This document shows positions 22,437-33,626 of a stretch of 64,000 nt of DNA, one piece after another (position 1 is the first letter of the stretch; each line of letters begins with the position of its first letter). A model generated the notes under the pieces. That model did not search any database and was not told the DNA's origin. It was given only the letters and a program-made list of their open reading frames with translations. The stretch comes from Panicum virgatum. Lineage: Eukaryota; Streptophyta; Magnoliopsida; Poales; Poaceae. Position numbers and translations under genes: made by a program. The stretch covers positions 31,349,495 through 31,413,494 of the forward strand of contig NC_053146.1 of assembly GCF_016808335.1 (NCBI RefSeq), read 5' to 3'.

Positions 22437-22743
22437 GAGGCTCGAATCGAGCGTGGGGGTCGTGCAGGGGGCCCGGCGGCGAAGACCGGCGGCGAGTCGC
22501 GGAGGCGCTCGCGGAGAAGGTCGCTGTAGGGGTTATAGCGGAGGGCAGCGGCTCGGGGAAGCTCCTGGCGGTCACGGAGGAGTCGAAACGCTACGTGGAC
22601 GGGGCTTCGGTGCGGCGGAGGGGCGTGGTCGCAGCGGCGCAGCGCTCTGCTCTGCTCGGCGGAGCTGCGCGGCATGGTGCGACGGCTAGGGTTTACGGCG
22701 GCGCTCTGCTGGATTGGGAGAGGCGCAGGGGGGTCGTGGGCGG

Positions 22744-22751
22744 TATTTATA
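22744..22751 (-). promoter_or_regulatory. TATA box of the K1 LTR
   Basis: The minus strand reads CTATAAATACCGCC, about 600 bp into the LTR and just before the GC-rich leader. The same place reads TTTTAAACC in K2, TATTTAA in K3 and TTAAACC in K4. Confidence 0.7.
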
Positions 22752-23387
22752 GGGCGGCGGAGCGCCCTTGGCGTGCGTTCCCGGGAAGGAAAGCCCGCCG
22801 AGAATCTCGGCGTGCCGGGCGCGGCCGTTGCGCGAGGAAGGGGACGAGCCTGACGGCTGGGCCCGGGCCGTCAGCGGCTGGGCGACCGTGTGCGGTGCGG
22901 CTGGCAGATGGGTCCAGGGGCGCGGAACCGTGAGCGGAGCGGGAGCGCAGGCCGGACCGGGCCGCGTGGCGCGGGGCAGGCCGGGGAGCGGGCTGAGGAA
23001 TAGAGAGGAAGAGGGTTGGGCCGTTGCGGGTTGGGCCGCGGGAGAGGGTTGGACTGGGCTGAGCTGGGTTTGGGTCCGGGTTAGGTTTTCTATTTTCCTT
23101 TCTCTTTTCTATTTCTACTTCAAACAAAGTTTGAATTCAAATCAAAATTTGAATTCAAACCACACTCAAAATAATTAAAACCATGCACCAGCATGAATGC
23201 AACACCAAAATTTAAACCTATGATAAAATTTTAATTACTTAAGGAACAAAATTGAATTAAATGCCATACTAAACACAATAAACCTTAGAAATTTAAATAA
23301 AGCCAAATAAATTTATTATAAAATGCTGAAATTTAAACTAGGGTGTTACAGACCCTACCCCCTTAAAGAAATCTCGTCCGCTGAGAT

Positions 23388-26300
23388 TTAGCTGGGCTGG
23401 CTAGCAAAGAGATCTGGATACGTCTTCTTTAGCTCATCTTCTCGCTCCCATGTAGCCTCAGCTTCACTGTGGTGACTCCACTGAACTCTGCACATCTTGA
23501 TGCGCTTGTTCCGAGTAACCCTCTCTGATGTCTCCAGAATTTTCACCGGATGCTCAGTATATGTCAGATCTTCCTGCACATCTACTCCATCCAGTGGTGC
23601 CTGCTCCTCGGGTACTCGCAAATACCTCTTCAGCTGAGATATATGGAAGACATCATGAACTCCCGAGAGGCTGAGAGGTAACTCCAGGCGATAAGCAACT
23701 TCGCCTTTCCGCTCTAGCACCTTGAACGGACCAACATATAGAGGTGCTAACTTCCCTTTGACATTGAATCTGCGGATTCCTCTCATCGGAGACACCTTCA
23801 GGTACACATAGTCACCAACACTGAAAGTCAGGTCTCTCCGTTTGCCATCTGCATAGCTCTTCTGTCTGCTCTGTGCAATCCTCAGATTCTCTCGCACAGC
23901 CTAAACCATCTGCTCTGCATCATCTATGATCTCAGGGCCAAAGAGTTGCTTCTCACCAATCTGATCCCAATAGAGAGGAGTCCTGCACTTTCTGCCATAC
24001 AATGCCTCGAAGGGGGACTTCTTCAGACTGGCCTGATAGTTGTTGTTATATGAGAACTCAGCATAAGACAGGCACTTATCCCAACTAGTACCATACTGAA
24101 TGGCACAAGCTCTCAACATATCCTCCAATACTTGGTTGGTTCTCTCTGTCTGCCCATCTGTCTGAGGGTGATAAGCCGTACTGAAACGCAGCTTCAGTAT
24201 CCAACGAATCATGAAGCTGCTCCCAGAATCGAGAAGTGAACTGAGACCCTCTGTCGGATATGATCTTCTTGGGCACACCATGCAAGCAAACAATCCGAGA
24301 GATGTACAACTCTGCAAGTCTAGCACCGGAGTAAGTAGTGTTCACTGGAATGAAGTGAGCAACCTTCATCAATCGATCCACTACTACCCATATGGAGTTG
24401 TACCCTTTCTGAGTACGAGGCAATCCAACAATGAAGTCCATAGTGATCTCCTCCCATTTCCACTTTGGAATCTTCAAAGGCTGTAACAGACCTGCTGGCC
24501 TTTGATGCTCAGCCTTGACACGCTGACAGGTGTCACAAATAGCCATGTACTCTGCCACTGAACGCTTCATCCCATACCACCAGAAACGTTCCTTCAGATC
24601 ATAATACATCTTCATGCTGCCCGGATGAATAGAGTATGCTGTATCATGGGCCTCACTCAGAATCAACTTCCGGAGATCCTTCACATCTGGCACACAGATC
24701 CGGTTCTTGTACCACAAGGTACCCTGATCATCCTCTCTGAAATGAGGAGCCTTGCCCATCTTGAGCAACTCACGAATCTCCTGAAGCTTCTCATCATCTT
24801 TCTGATGCTGCCTGATCTCTGACTCTAGAGTCGGTACTGCCTCAAACGCTGCACTCGAAGTATGATGCAAGAAGCCCAGACTCAACTGCTCGAACTCCTC
24901 ACATAACTCTGGAGGCATCTGGAAAGCCACGGACCATGTTGACATAACTTCTTCTGCTCAAAGCATCTGCTACAACATTGGCCTTGCCCGAATGATAGTG
25001 AATCTCCAGGTCATAATCCTTGACCAACTCTAACCATCTTCTCTGCCGCATGTTTAGCTCATTCTGTGTGAAAATGTACTTGAGGCTCTTGTGATCAGTG
25101 TAGATATCACACCGCTGTCCATACAAGCAATGCCTCCAAATCTTCAGAGCATGCACAACTGCGGCTAACTCAAGATCATGAGTGGGATAGTTCAGCTCAT
25201 GCCGGCATAACTACCGTGAAGCATAAGCAATCACTCTGCCCTCCTGCATCAGAACACACCCAAGACCATCCTTCGAAGCATCACAATATACCGTGAACCT
25301 CTTCGTCTGGTCTGGCAGAGTCAGGACTGGCGCCGTAGTCAACCTTTTCTTCAGCTCATCGAAGGCCCTCTAACACTCATCAGTCCACACGAAAGCCACA
25401 TTTTTCTCCAGCAAAGAAGTCAAAGGCTTCGCGATCTTGGAGAAATTCTCAATGAACCTCCGATAATATCCAGCTAAACCCAAGAATGACCTGACTTACT
25501 TTACTGTCTGCGGTGTCTCCCACTCTAGCACATCCTTCACCTTGCTCGGATCAATAGCAATGCCCCCCTGAGAGATAACATGACCGAGGAATGGAACCTC
25601 GTCAATCCAGAACTCGCACTTGCTGAACTTGGCATACAACTGATGCTCTCTCAATCTCTGCAATACGAGTCTCAGATGCTCCTCATGCTCTTCTTCTGTC
25701 TTGGAGAAGATCAGAATATCATCAATGAAAATCACCACAAAGACATCCAGATAATCCATGAAGACCATGTTCATCAGATGCATGAAGAAAGCCGGGGCAT
25801 TAGTCAAGCCGAAGGACATGACCGTATACTCATATAGCCCATACTTGCAAGTGAATGCCGTCTTCGGAATATCCCCAGGACGGATCCTCAGCTGAAAATA
25901 ACCCGAACGAAGATCAATCTTCGAGAATATACGAGCACCTCGAAGGAGATCGAAGAGATCCTCAATACAGGGGCAGTGGATGCTTGTTCTTGATAGTAAC
26001 TGCATTCAGCTCCCGATAATCCACACACATCCTCTTCGAGCCATCCTTCTTATCTACCAGCAACAATGGAAAAGCCCAAGGAGAGAAGCTGCGATGGATA
26101 TAGCCCTTGGCTAGCAACTCATCAATAGTCTTCTTAACTTCTTCATGCTCTATAGGTGCCATACGGTAGGGCCGCTTTGCAATAGGAGCTGTACCAGGCA
26201 AGAGATCAATACAAAACTCAATGGCGCGTTCAGGTGGCATACCTGGCAGATCATCCGGAAAGACATCCGGTAATTCAGACACCACGCGAATACCGTTCGT

Positions 26301-27933
26301 GGGTCTAGCCTCCATCTGATGAAGAAATCCAGAAGGCTCTGAAGCACTGACTGTCACCTCTTGGCCATCAGATGCCGACAAGTGAACTGTCCGCTGAGCA
26401 CAATCAATACGGACTCCCCATCTGGTAAGAGTCTCCATGCCCAAAATCACATCTATCCCCGAGGAATCAATGACGATCAAACCAGTGCGGAACTCTGCCC
26501 CCTTTATGACAATATTAATTCTGGAGCATATAGAACATGTATGTATCTGGCCTCCAGGTGAGGTAACTACCATAGCTGTCCTTATACAAGAAATTGGTAT
26601 GCCATGCTTCTCGGCAAATGACTTGGAAATGAAAGAATGAGTAGCACCGGTATCAAAAAGCACTGTAGCGGGGTGAGAGTTGACCATGAACGTACCAATA
26701 ACCACGTTAGGAGCCTCGGCCGCTGACTCGGCCGTCACGTGGTTCACCCGACCCTGTGCTGGCGCCCAGGGCTGAGCTGGGCGCCCCTGCTGTCCCGCCT
26801 GCGCCTTCCGGGGGCAAGCGTTGGCGTAGTGCCCTGGATGGCCGCAGTGATAGCACACGCGAGGAGTCGCTGGAGCCTGCTGTCCGGTAGGAGCTGCCGG
26901 ACGTGGAGCCTGAGGTGCTGGCGGAGCTGGTAGAGCAGTACGAGCCAGAGGTGCCGGTAACCTCGGGCCCTGACCTGCCTGCTGCTGCTGTCGAGGCGGG
27001 TACTGCTGCGGCCTCGGCTGGTACTGCTGAGGCTGCTGGAGGCGAGGACGAGTGTTGCTGCCGGAAGCAACGGGGACAATCTTCCTCTTCTTGTCCTCCA
27101 TCTCCAAGTGCTTGCGCTCAGTGTTGAGCGCGCTGTCAACCAGATGGTTGAAGTCGTCGAAGCGGAGGTTGAGCAGCGCGTACTGGAGGTAGTCCTCAAG
27201 GCCCTCCATGAAGTGCTCCTGCTTCTTGCGGTCATCCGCAACATCGGCAGGGGCGTAACGAGCAAGCTGCAGAAAGCGATCACGATACTCCGTGACCGAC
27301 ATAGTCCCCTGAAGTGACAAAGACAGATAGGTATCGAAAGATTAACTCAAGATTCATAAGGATAGAACAAGGGGCATTAGCTCAAAAGAAACCGCTGAAT
27401 GATTATATCTCAGATTACCTGCTTCAGTGCAAGAAACTCCTTCTGCTTCATCTTCATAACGCCCGCGGGGACTTGTGGCTGCGGAAACGCTCCCTGAACT
27501 GGAGCCAGGTGAGAGCCTCGCGGTCCTGAACTGGGTGGGACTCCCACCAGTCCAAAGCTGCCCCTCACAGCTGTCCTGCTGCGTACAGAACTCTCTCCCG
27601 ATCATCGCACTGGGCGATGTCCAGCTGACGCTCCACTGCACGGAGCCAGTCGTCAGCCTGAAGAGGGTCGGACGTGTGAGAGAACGTCGGCGGGTGACCC
27701 CTCAGGAACTCAGCACGCCTGTCGCGAGGCTGCGGCGGTGGAGGAGGCGGAGGCTGAGTGTGAGCCTGCTGAAGAGCCTGAACAGTGTTGTTCAGGGTGG
27801 CCATCATCTGCATCTGGAGCTGGAAGTACTGCTCCGGAGTCAAAGGCGGAGGCATCGGGATCCCGGTCCCCTGGGTGTTCTGACCCTGGTTGTTCTGCCC
27901 CTGCTGGTCAGAACCACGTCTGGTGTTCACCAT
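23388..27933 (-). pseudogene. gag-pol of K1 with gag intron, degraded
   Basis: Gag exon 1 starts at the ATG at 27933 and ends at 27419. The GT-AG intron is 27418-27309, and exon 2 begins at 27308. Visible domains are the zinc knuckle [14 protein letters not shown], protease [12 protein letters not shown] with [10 protein letters not shown], RNase H with [14 protein letters not shown] and DDE integrase and a C-terminal chromodomain-like segment. Stops lie in gag exon 1 near 27565 and in pol near 25496, 25371, 25213 and 23903. Frameshifts lie near 27466 (gag exon 1), 25973, 24932 and 24192. Four of the five stops are C-to-T changes in CG or CAG context. The protease tail (about 26640-26340) is a different sequence type from K2, K3 and K4 but matches Kx. 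Confidence 0.88.
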
Positions 27934-28490
27934 ATGATTTTGGACAAAAGATTTCACGAGTAAGGATATTGCAGGAATCAATTCAGATGGATATGATAAC
28001 TCTTTGCGGAAAAAGACTCAGCCATGATAAAGTAGACAGGATAGAGTGGACTGTTTTACCCCCAACGATCTAACTCTTTTTATTAATTAGTTAACTTTAA
28101 CATTGGAGTGATTTCCTTTAAACAAATTTAAACTGCTAAGCTATGCAATCATTCAAAAATCCAAATCAAACATATAGCATAATAACAAGCAGCCAATTTT
28201 CACGATTTAGCCGAGTTTAACATACGACTCGACTAACACAACGTGTCGCAGAGCGTGCTATCGTATTATTGTAAAAGGGTCACCTAACTAATACTCATGG
28301 TGGTCAGATGACTGATTCAGGCCAAAATCTACGAAAACTATTCTTTAGAGAGAGAAATCAAGGCGAGACGGGTAAAAGTCATAGGATTCAAGGGGTATAA
28401 TAATAAAATAGTTTCAGCAGGCAAGGATTGGAGAGAAGAAGTCCTAAAACTCGACCAGTTCTATCTAGGCTTTCGTCCTACAGTCGATAC
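27934..28490 (-). other. Leader of K1 between primer site and gag
   Basis: A/T-rich untranslated leader, about 556 bp, with a conserved hairpin near 28207-28236 that is also seen in K2, K3 and K4. No credible ORF. Confidence 0.7.
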
Positions 28491-28503
28491 GGCTCTGATA
28501 CCA
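28491..28503 (-). other. Primer binding site of K1 (initiator tRNA-Met)
   Basis: The minus strand reads TGGTATCAGAGCC, complementary to the 3' end of the plant initiator methionine tRNA, 3 bp from the LTR end. Confidence 0.9.
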
Positions 28504-28506
28504 CTC

Positions 28507-31500
28507 TGTAACACCCGGTTTATAAAAGGACATAAACCGAGCAATCATATACGTGCCAGGATCAAGTCACACGTATATACAACAGAATGAACAGTATATC
28601 ACAGCACATATCACGAATAAGACATAATAAATCGAAATACGAATGTTATTTATTACATTAATGACAAAATGTCTGATACAGCGGAAGCGAAGTACAAAAT
28701 ACGATAAAGCTCTCCGAAGCTGAAGCAGGGCGCCACAGGGACGTCGACTGGGAGACGAACACCTAGAAGTCCTCGTAGTCCTGGTAGCGCTGGACGAACT
28801 CCCTCGTGTCGGCAGGAACTGAGCAGCAGTAGCGTAGCCAAGAGGAAAAAGTAGAGAAGAGGCAAGAGTGAGTACACAACTTGTACTCAACAAGTATAAC
28901 ACAAACTATGAGGCTCTAGGCTGGCTGACTGACTGCATTAGCTTTTAAGTCCTGGCAAAATTTTATTAAAGCTATTTACTACGAGTTGATGAATTACCAT
29001 TAACCCAGTTACATAGTAATTAATCAGAATTAATTAAGAAACTACTGAGAACCAAACCGAAACCAAGCCACCAAGGTAACCCCGAGAAGCACCTCCCTCG
29101 TCGGAAGGAGATAACTCCACTAATCAAAAGGAGAATCTGGGCCGCTCATAACCGTGAGCACGGCTAGTATACCAGTTTTACACTCTGCAGAGGTTGCACA
29201 TCTTTACCCACAAGTCGTGAGCTACGCCAGTTGTTCATCACACTTCCTTAGGTGAGATGACTAGCGACTCACTACGAGGCCGTTACAAAGGATCTCGTTG
29301 GTAAGGCGTAACCGCGAGAGATAGGTCAGCGACGATGGGGCCCACCTCCGGGGGTACAAGCACAGGAGCGCAATCCAAGCACAGACCAGCCGGAGGAGCA
29401 GGGACCATTGAAGCTTGCTACTCTTGCCCCGCAGGTAAGTTACTCCAAACCAAAAAGACCTAATTAGTGAGCCAAGTCTATCCCATTCTAGCCTTGTGGT
29501 AGCGCTGTTGTCCCAGGTTGTCGCTCTATGAACCGGTCCTTATGGAGAGTGGCCAACCAGGCAGTAAGCACCGTGCTGGCCCCCTAAACCATGTTTCTAA
29601 CAAAACCAGTTTTAACGAGAAGTGAGCCACTCAAGCCACACAGAGTGTCACTCTCAGAATTAAATTCAAGTGAACCATTAATCAATTTAATTAAAAAGGA
29701 CCAAAGTGTGTTATAGCGCAGCAACCTAGCACAACTAACCAAAATGCAACCCCAAAGGTATATTTAAAGGATATAAACTGGCTAGGAAATCCTTAAAGGC
29801 ATACAATATTAAAATGCAGTATGAAAATGTATTTAAAAGTGATGGGTTGTTCATGTTATACTTGCCTTCCTCGTACTGCTCCTGCTGCTGCTCAAAGTGC
29901 TCGGAAGACGGCTGCTCCGGGTACTGGTACTGGGGCTCCCCAGATGGATCAACGTCTACTCACGAACACATGGCCAAAACAATGCACGATAATAAGCAAA
30001 CAAGCAAACTCTAACAAAAGCTAAAGAACAGTACAACAATACATAAAAATAGCAAGAAAAACTAAGCCAAAACTATTCTACGCGTTACAATGATCGCGTG
30101 GACATAAAGAACGCTAAAAACGGAGCTAAAACGCGTAATCTAGGCTAAAAACAAGTTCTAGGGGCTTATTTGTAAGAAAACTGAAGTTCCAGGGACTTTT
30201 CTGCTAAAACCGAGGGCTAAAACATAATTAAACCTTAGTTCCATGGTCTAGCGCGCAAAAAGGCAGGCCTGGACGGCGGGTTCTAATAGGGAAAAGCTCA
30301 GGGGCCAAAATGAATAAATCAGGGGCGGATTTGGAAATACTTTTGAACTACCAGGGACGGCGGGTTTATTCAGTGATAGTTGGAGGGCTCTTAAGCAAAA
30401 GGTACAGGCCGAAGGGGTACGTTTGATTTTCGGCCGTCGGATCTGGATCGAGTGGTTTGGATCTAATCGGGGGGGGGGGGGGGTGATCTAATCGCGGCCA
30501 CGGGTCCTGGATCGGACGGCTCAGGGTGAGGGAAGCTCGGGGCGGCGGCGGGAGGTCGCCGGAGAGGGGGCTCCCGCGGCGGGGGCTCGCCGGAGACGCC
30601 CAACCCGGCGCTCCGGGGGTCAATCTGACCCGGGCTTGGGTCAGGGAGGTTCAGGGCGGGATGCGCAACCCACTGGAGTCTCGAGCGCGGGTCAGGGACG
30701 GCCGTAGCATAGTAAGCGGCGGTGGGGGCGGCTCGGCGTGGCAGAGCATCGCCGGCGACGGCGGTTGAGCCGCGGAATTGGCCCACGGGCTAAGCTAGCA
30801 CGACAAAAAGGAAGAGTGGGCATAGGGGGTCCTCACCGAGCTCCGGATCGAAGAGAAAGCCGGCGCAGAGGGCTCGACGGCGAAGACCGGCGGCGGCGAG
30901 GTTGCGACGGGTCGCTGCGGAGGTCGGAACAGAGGCCGCGGGCGGGCTCGGGGAATTTCGTGGCCTCCGTGGAAAGCTCTCCCGGCGGCTTGCCGTGGTG
31001 GGGCGTCGGGGAGCGCCGGGAATCGCGGCGGCGGAGCTTCTGCTCTGACTCCGGGGTGCGGCGGCGCAACTTAGTGCGGCTGCTAGGGTTGCGGGGCGGC
31101 GCGTGGGGTGGATGGGTGCAGGGGGATCTCAGGGCGGTTTAAAAGGAAGGGGCTGGGGTCCTGGGCGTCCGTGCCACGGGGCGCGCGGGCGAGATCTCCG
31201 ACGAGATGCCCGGCGGTAGTTGCGCGAGCGGGATCCGGAGGAGGGGGATGACCCTGGCGCGTGGGGCCGGGCCGTCAGCGGAACGGAGCGCGTGCAGTGC
31301 GGGCGAGCGGGCTGAGCGGGGTGTGCGGCGCCGACAGGTGGGGCCGGCGGCTCAGGTGGGTCGCGCGCGCGGAGCGGCGGGATGGCTGTGGAGCGGGCGT
31401 GCTGGGCCGGTGTGAGGCGGGTGCGGGAGAGGGCCGTGCGGAGGAGGGGGTGAAACGGGCCGGGCGCAAGTGATGGAGGGGAGTGGGCCGCGGCAAAGGG

Positions 31501-31854
31501 TGCTGGACCGGGCCAGGCTGGCTGGGCTGAGTGCTGGGGTGGTTTGGGCTGGGTTTGGGTTGAGTTTGGGTCCGGTTGGGTTTGGTTGTGGGTTTGTTTT
31601 TCCTTTTCCTTTCTAAATTCTAACCAAAAACAACTAATTGAATTCAAACTAATTTGAATTCAAAACCTAACCACACAACAATAGAAAAGATGCTCCAGCA
31701 TGAATGCAACACAAAAATTAAACCTATGATAAATTTTAATCATTAAGGAACAAAATTGAATTAAATGCCCTACTAAGCACAATAAACCTTAAGAAAATAA
31801 ATAAAGCTAATTAAATTTATTAACAAATGCTGAGATTTAAATTAGGGTGTTACA
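28507..31854 (-). repeat. 3' LTR of K2
   Basis: TGTAACACCC ... GGGTGTTACA. It differs from 38757-42100 at scattered sites, for example a G-run of about 15 at 30469 against a shorter run, and CCCAGGTTGTC against CCCAGTTGTC. It looks like a shared LTR, because K1 coding sequence lies on its left and K2 coding sequence on its right. Confidence 0.9.
28763..30837 (-). CDS. Split reading frame in the K2 3' LTR
   Basis: Exon X 29955-29866 and exon Y 28818-28763 keep the lengths (90 and 56 nt), splice signals and phase 1 junction seen in the other LTRs. The exon W donor reads CTCG/GTGAGG after 30837. One base differs from the K2 5' LTR copy in X and changes a Glu codon to Gly. Y carries Thr and Val where K4 has Ala and Ala, with the DYEDF-stop end kept. 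Confidence 0.48.
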
Positions 31855-31899
31855 GACCCTACCCCCTTAAAGAAATCTCGTCCCCGAGATTTAGCTGGG
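31855..31899 (-). other. Polypurine tract and hairpin of K2, with target copy of Kx
   Basis: The minus strand reads AAGGGGGTAGGGTC next to the LTR, preceded by a hairpin (AAATCTCG / GAGATTT) that covers the original stop-codon region. CTGGG at 31895-31899 is the left target duplication of Kx. Confidence 0.75.
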
Positions 31900-33626
31900 T
31901 GTAACACCCTAATTCAAATTTCAGCAATTTATAATAAATTTAATTGGTTTATTTAATTTTTTTCTAAGGATTTTTTGTGCTAGTCTTGCATTTAATCCAA
32001 TTTTTGTTCCTTAAATAATTCAAATTTTATCTTACGTTAAATTTCGTTGTTGCATCATGCTGGAGCATTGCTTTATTTGTTTGAGTGCTAGAGTGAATTC
32101 AAATTCAAATTTGAATTCATTTGGCTTCAGTTTGAGTTGTTAGAAATAGAAGTAAAAAAAAAACCAAAGCCAACCCAGCCAGCCCAAGAACCCAAATGGC
32201 AACCCAACCCAATCCCAAAAACAACCCAGCCCGGCCTGCTTCTTTTTCCCACTCGCGGCCCATCCTCTCCTTCCCTGGTTCGGCCCAGAACGCCGTCGTG
32301 GCCCAGCGAGCCAACGTGGCCCAGCCTGCCCACGCGCGCGCAGCTCACCGGCCCAGCCAACCGCGCCCTCCCCCTTTCTCCCTCTGACAGCGCGGCCCCG
32401 CGCGCCAGCCGCGCCTCTCTCTCTGGCGAACCGGGCCCACACGTCAGCGCCTTCCTCTCCCTTCCTTTCTTCCTCCCCGCGCAACCTCCGCCCGACATCC
32501 CCGCCGCGATCTCCTCCGCCCTCGCGTGGAATCACATCTATCCCTGAGGAATCAATGACGATCAAACCAGTGCAGAATTCTGCCCCCCTTATGACAATAC
32601 TAACTCTGGAGCATATAGAGCATGTGTGTATCTGGCCCCCAGGTGAGGCAACTACCATAGCTGACCTCAGACACGAAACTGGAATACGATGCTGCTCGGC
32701 AAATGACTTGGAAATGAAAGAATGAGTAGCACCGGTATCGAAAAGCACCGTAGCTGGATAAGAGTTGACCATGAATGTACCAATAACCACATTAGGAGCC
32801 TCAGCAGCTGACTTGGCCGTCACGTGGTTCACCTTCCCCTGTCGTGGTGCCCTGGGTTGAGCTGGGCGCCCTTGCTGTCCTGCCTGCCGTGGATTCTGAG
32901 GTGCTGGACAACTTTTGGCATAATGACCTTTTTGCCCGCATTTGTAGCACATGCGGTGGCGGTGAATGGCGCTACTTGGTTGACTTCCTTGTGAACTCAA
33001 CATCACATCTTGCATTATTTCTGCTGCTTGCTCTTTGGACTCTTTGCGGCTGTGTGGCTGGATCACATTCATAGTGATAGTCAACCCATCAACATAATCA
33101 TAGAGTGCTTGGTTCTTGACCTGTGTATCTCTAGAGCACTCAGGATCATTTCTCTTCTGGATGATCTGTAACTCACCGACCGATGGACAGTCAAGGAAAA
33201 GGGAATCTTCTGCTAGCTGCTCTTGATGAGACCTCTTTCTCTTTGTACTGGCGAACAATCTCTGGTTCCTCCTAGTTGTGGCTTCATCTTCAGTCGCACG
33301 AACTTGACGACAAGGGACGCCGTAGAATTGACAACACGGGCAAGCTTTCTCACCACCACCCATTGCACTGTCTCCAAGGTCTTTTTGTTCTGCCGACATC
33401 TGAGCTGGGATAACAAGAAAATACAGATTGGTAAGGTCAAGGAAGAGAGAAAAACTCCATTATTTAAGGTTCTATCCTATTTAGACAACACTGCACAGGC
33501 ATTACTGCTGATAACTCCAGATAAATGTCACATAAATCTGGGAAAAAGGAACTAGAGCATCACTCTTCTGTTTCATCTGAGAGATTCTCAACTTCTCTTG
33601 TACTAACTGTAGGCCGGGGTGTCACA
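31900..33626. mobile_element. Kx: chimeric LTR-ended insertion with CTGGG target duplication
   Basis: 1727 bp between two copies of CTGGG (31895-31899 and 33627-33631). The left end is TGTAACACCC and the right end GGTGTCACA, the ends of chromovirus LTRs. 31900-32527 is a K-type U3 in + orientation (A/T-rich, then the GC-rich stretch). At 32528 it switches abruptly to minus-strand protease/gag coding sequence, which runs to 33399. 33400-33626 is a non-coding leader. No internal primer site or second LTR is visible. Template switching in reverse transcription, or recombination between two opposed elements, could create it. Confidence 0.75.
32528..33399 (-). CDS. gag-protease fragment in Kx with an unfamiliar cysteine-rich N-terminus
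   Basis: Open from the ATG at 33399 (MSAEQKDLGDSAMGGGEK). Residues about 25-35 hold the cluster CPCCQFYGVPC, followed by a basic segment (STKRKRSHQE) and a region I cannot place. From about residue 150 it becomes a normal chromovirus gag end, with the zinc knuckle CYKCGQKGHYAKSC and the protease motif [10 protein letters not shown]. At 32528 the protease ends abruptly inside [11 protein letters not shown], and the frame runs into the U3 antisense to 32140. The first 150 residues replace the usual capsid domain, so this may be a different gag type or a captured host exon. Confidence 0.6.

Larger units (their letters stand above)
20130..23350 (-). repeat. 3' LTR of K1 (3221 bp)
   Basis: Ends are TGTAACACCC and GGGTGTTACA. 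On the minus strand it has an A/T-rich U3, a purine/pyrimidine-skewed stretch (about 23100-22750), a TATA box, a GC-rich leader (about 22700-22080), and the conserved split reading frame 22436-20386. Its sequence type matches the remnant 42101-43101, not the K2 LTRs. Confidence 0.92.
20130..28506 (-). mobile_element. K1: old Tekay-like chromovirus, minus strand
   Basis: Read leftwards: primer site (28503-28491), leader, split gag, pol with chromodomain, polypurine tract (23372-23351), 3' LTR (23350-20130). Its 5' LTR has been broken up: K2 sits in place of its first part, 42101-43101 is a later part, and K3 cuts the rest off to beyond 64000. It inserted in T3 gag at 20129/20130. At least five stop codons and at least five single-base indels make it inactive. 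Confidence 0.87.

Noticed and set aside
22132..22689. 185-residue ORF in GC-rich sequence, and similar Arg/Pro/Gly-rich ORFs at 30738-31142, 40984-41388, 44290-44812, 57157-57822
   Set aside because: They lie in the GC-rich leader of the K LTRs, occur in several frames and both strands, and do not survive indels between LTR types. Composition alone keeps them open.
27475..27963. Antisense ORFs of 150-190 residues opposite gag (also 37729-38196, 48132-48596, 62575-63039)
   Set aside because: They mirror the conserved gag exon, have no splice or promoter signals, and vary at codon positions explained by gag constraint.
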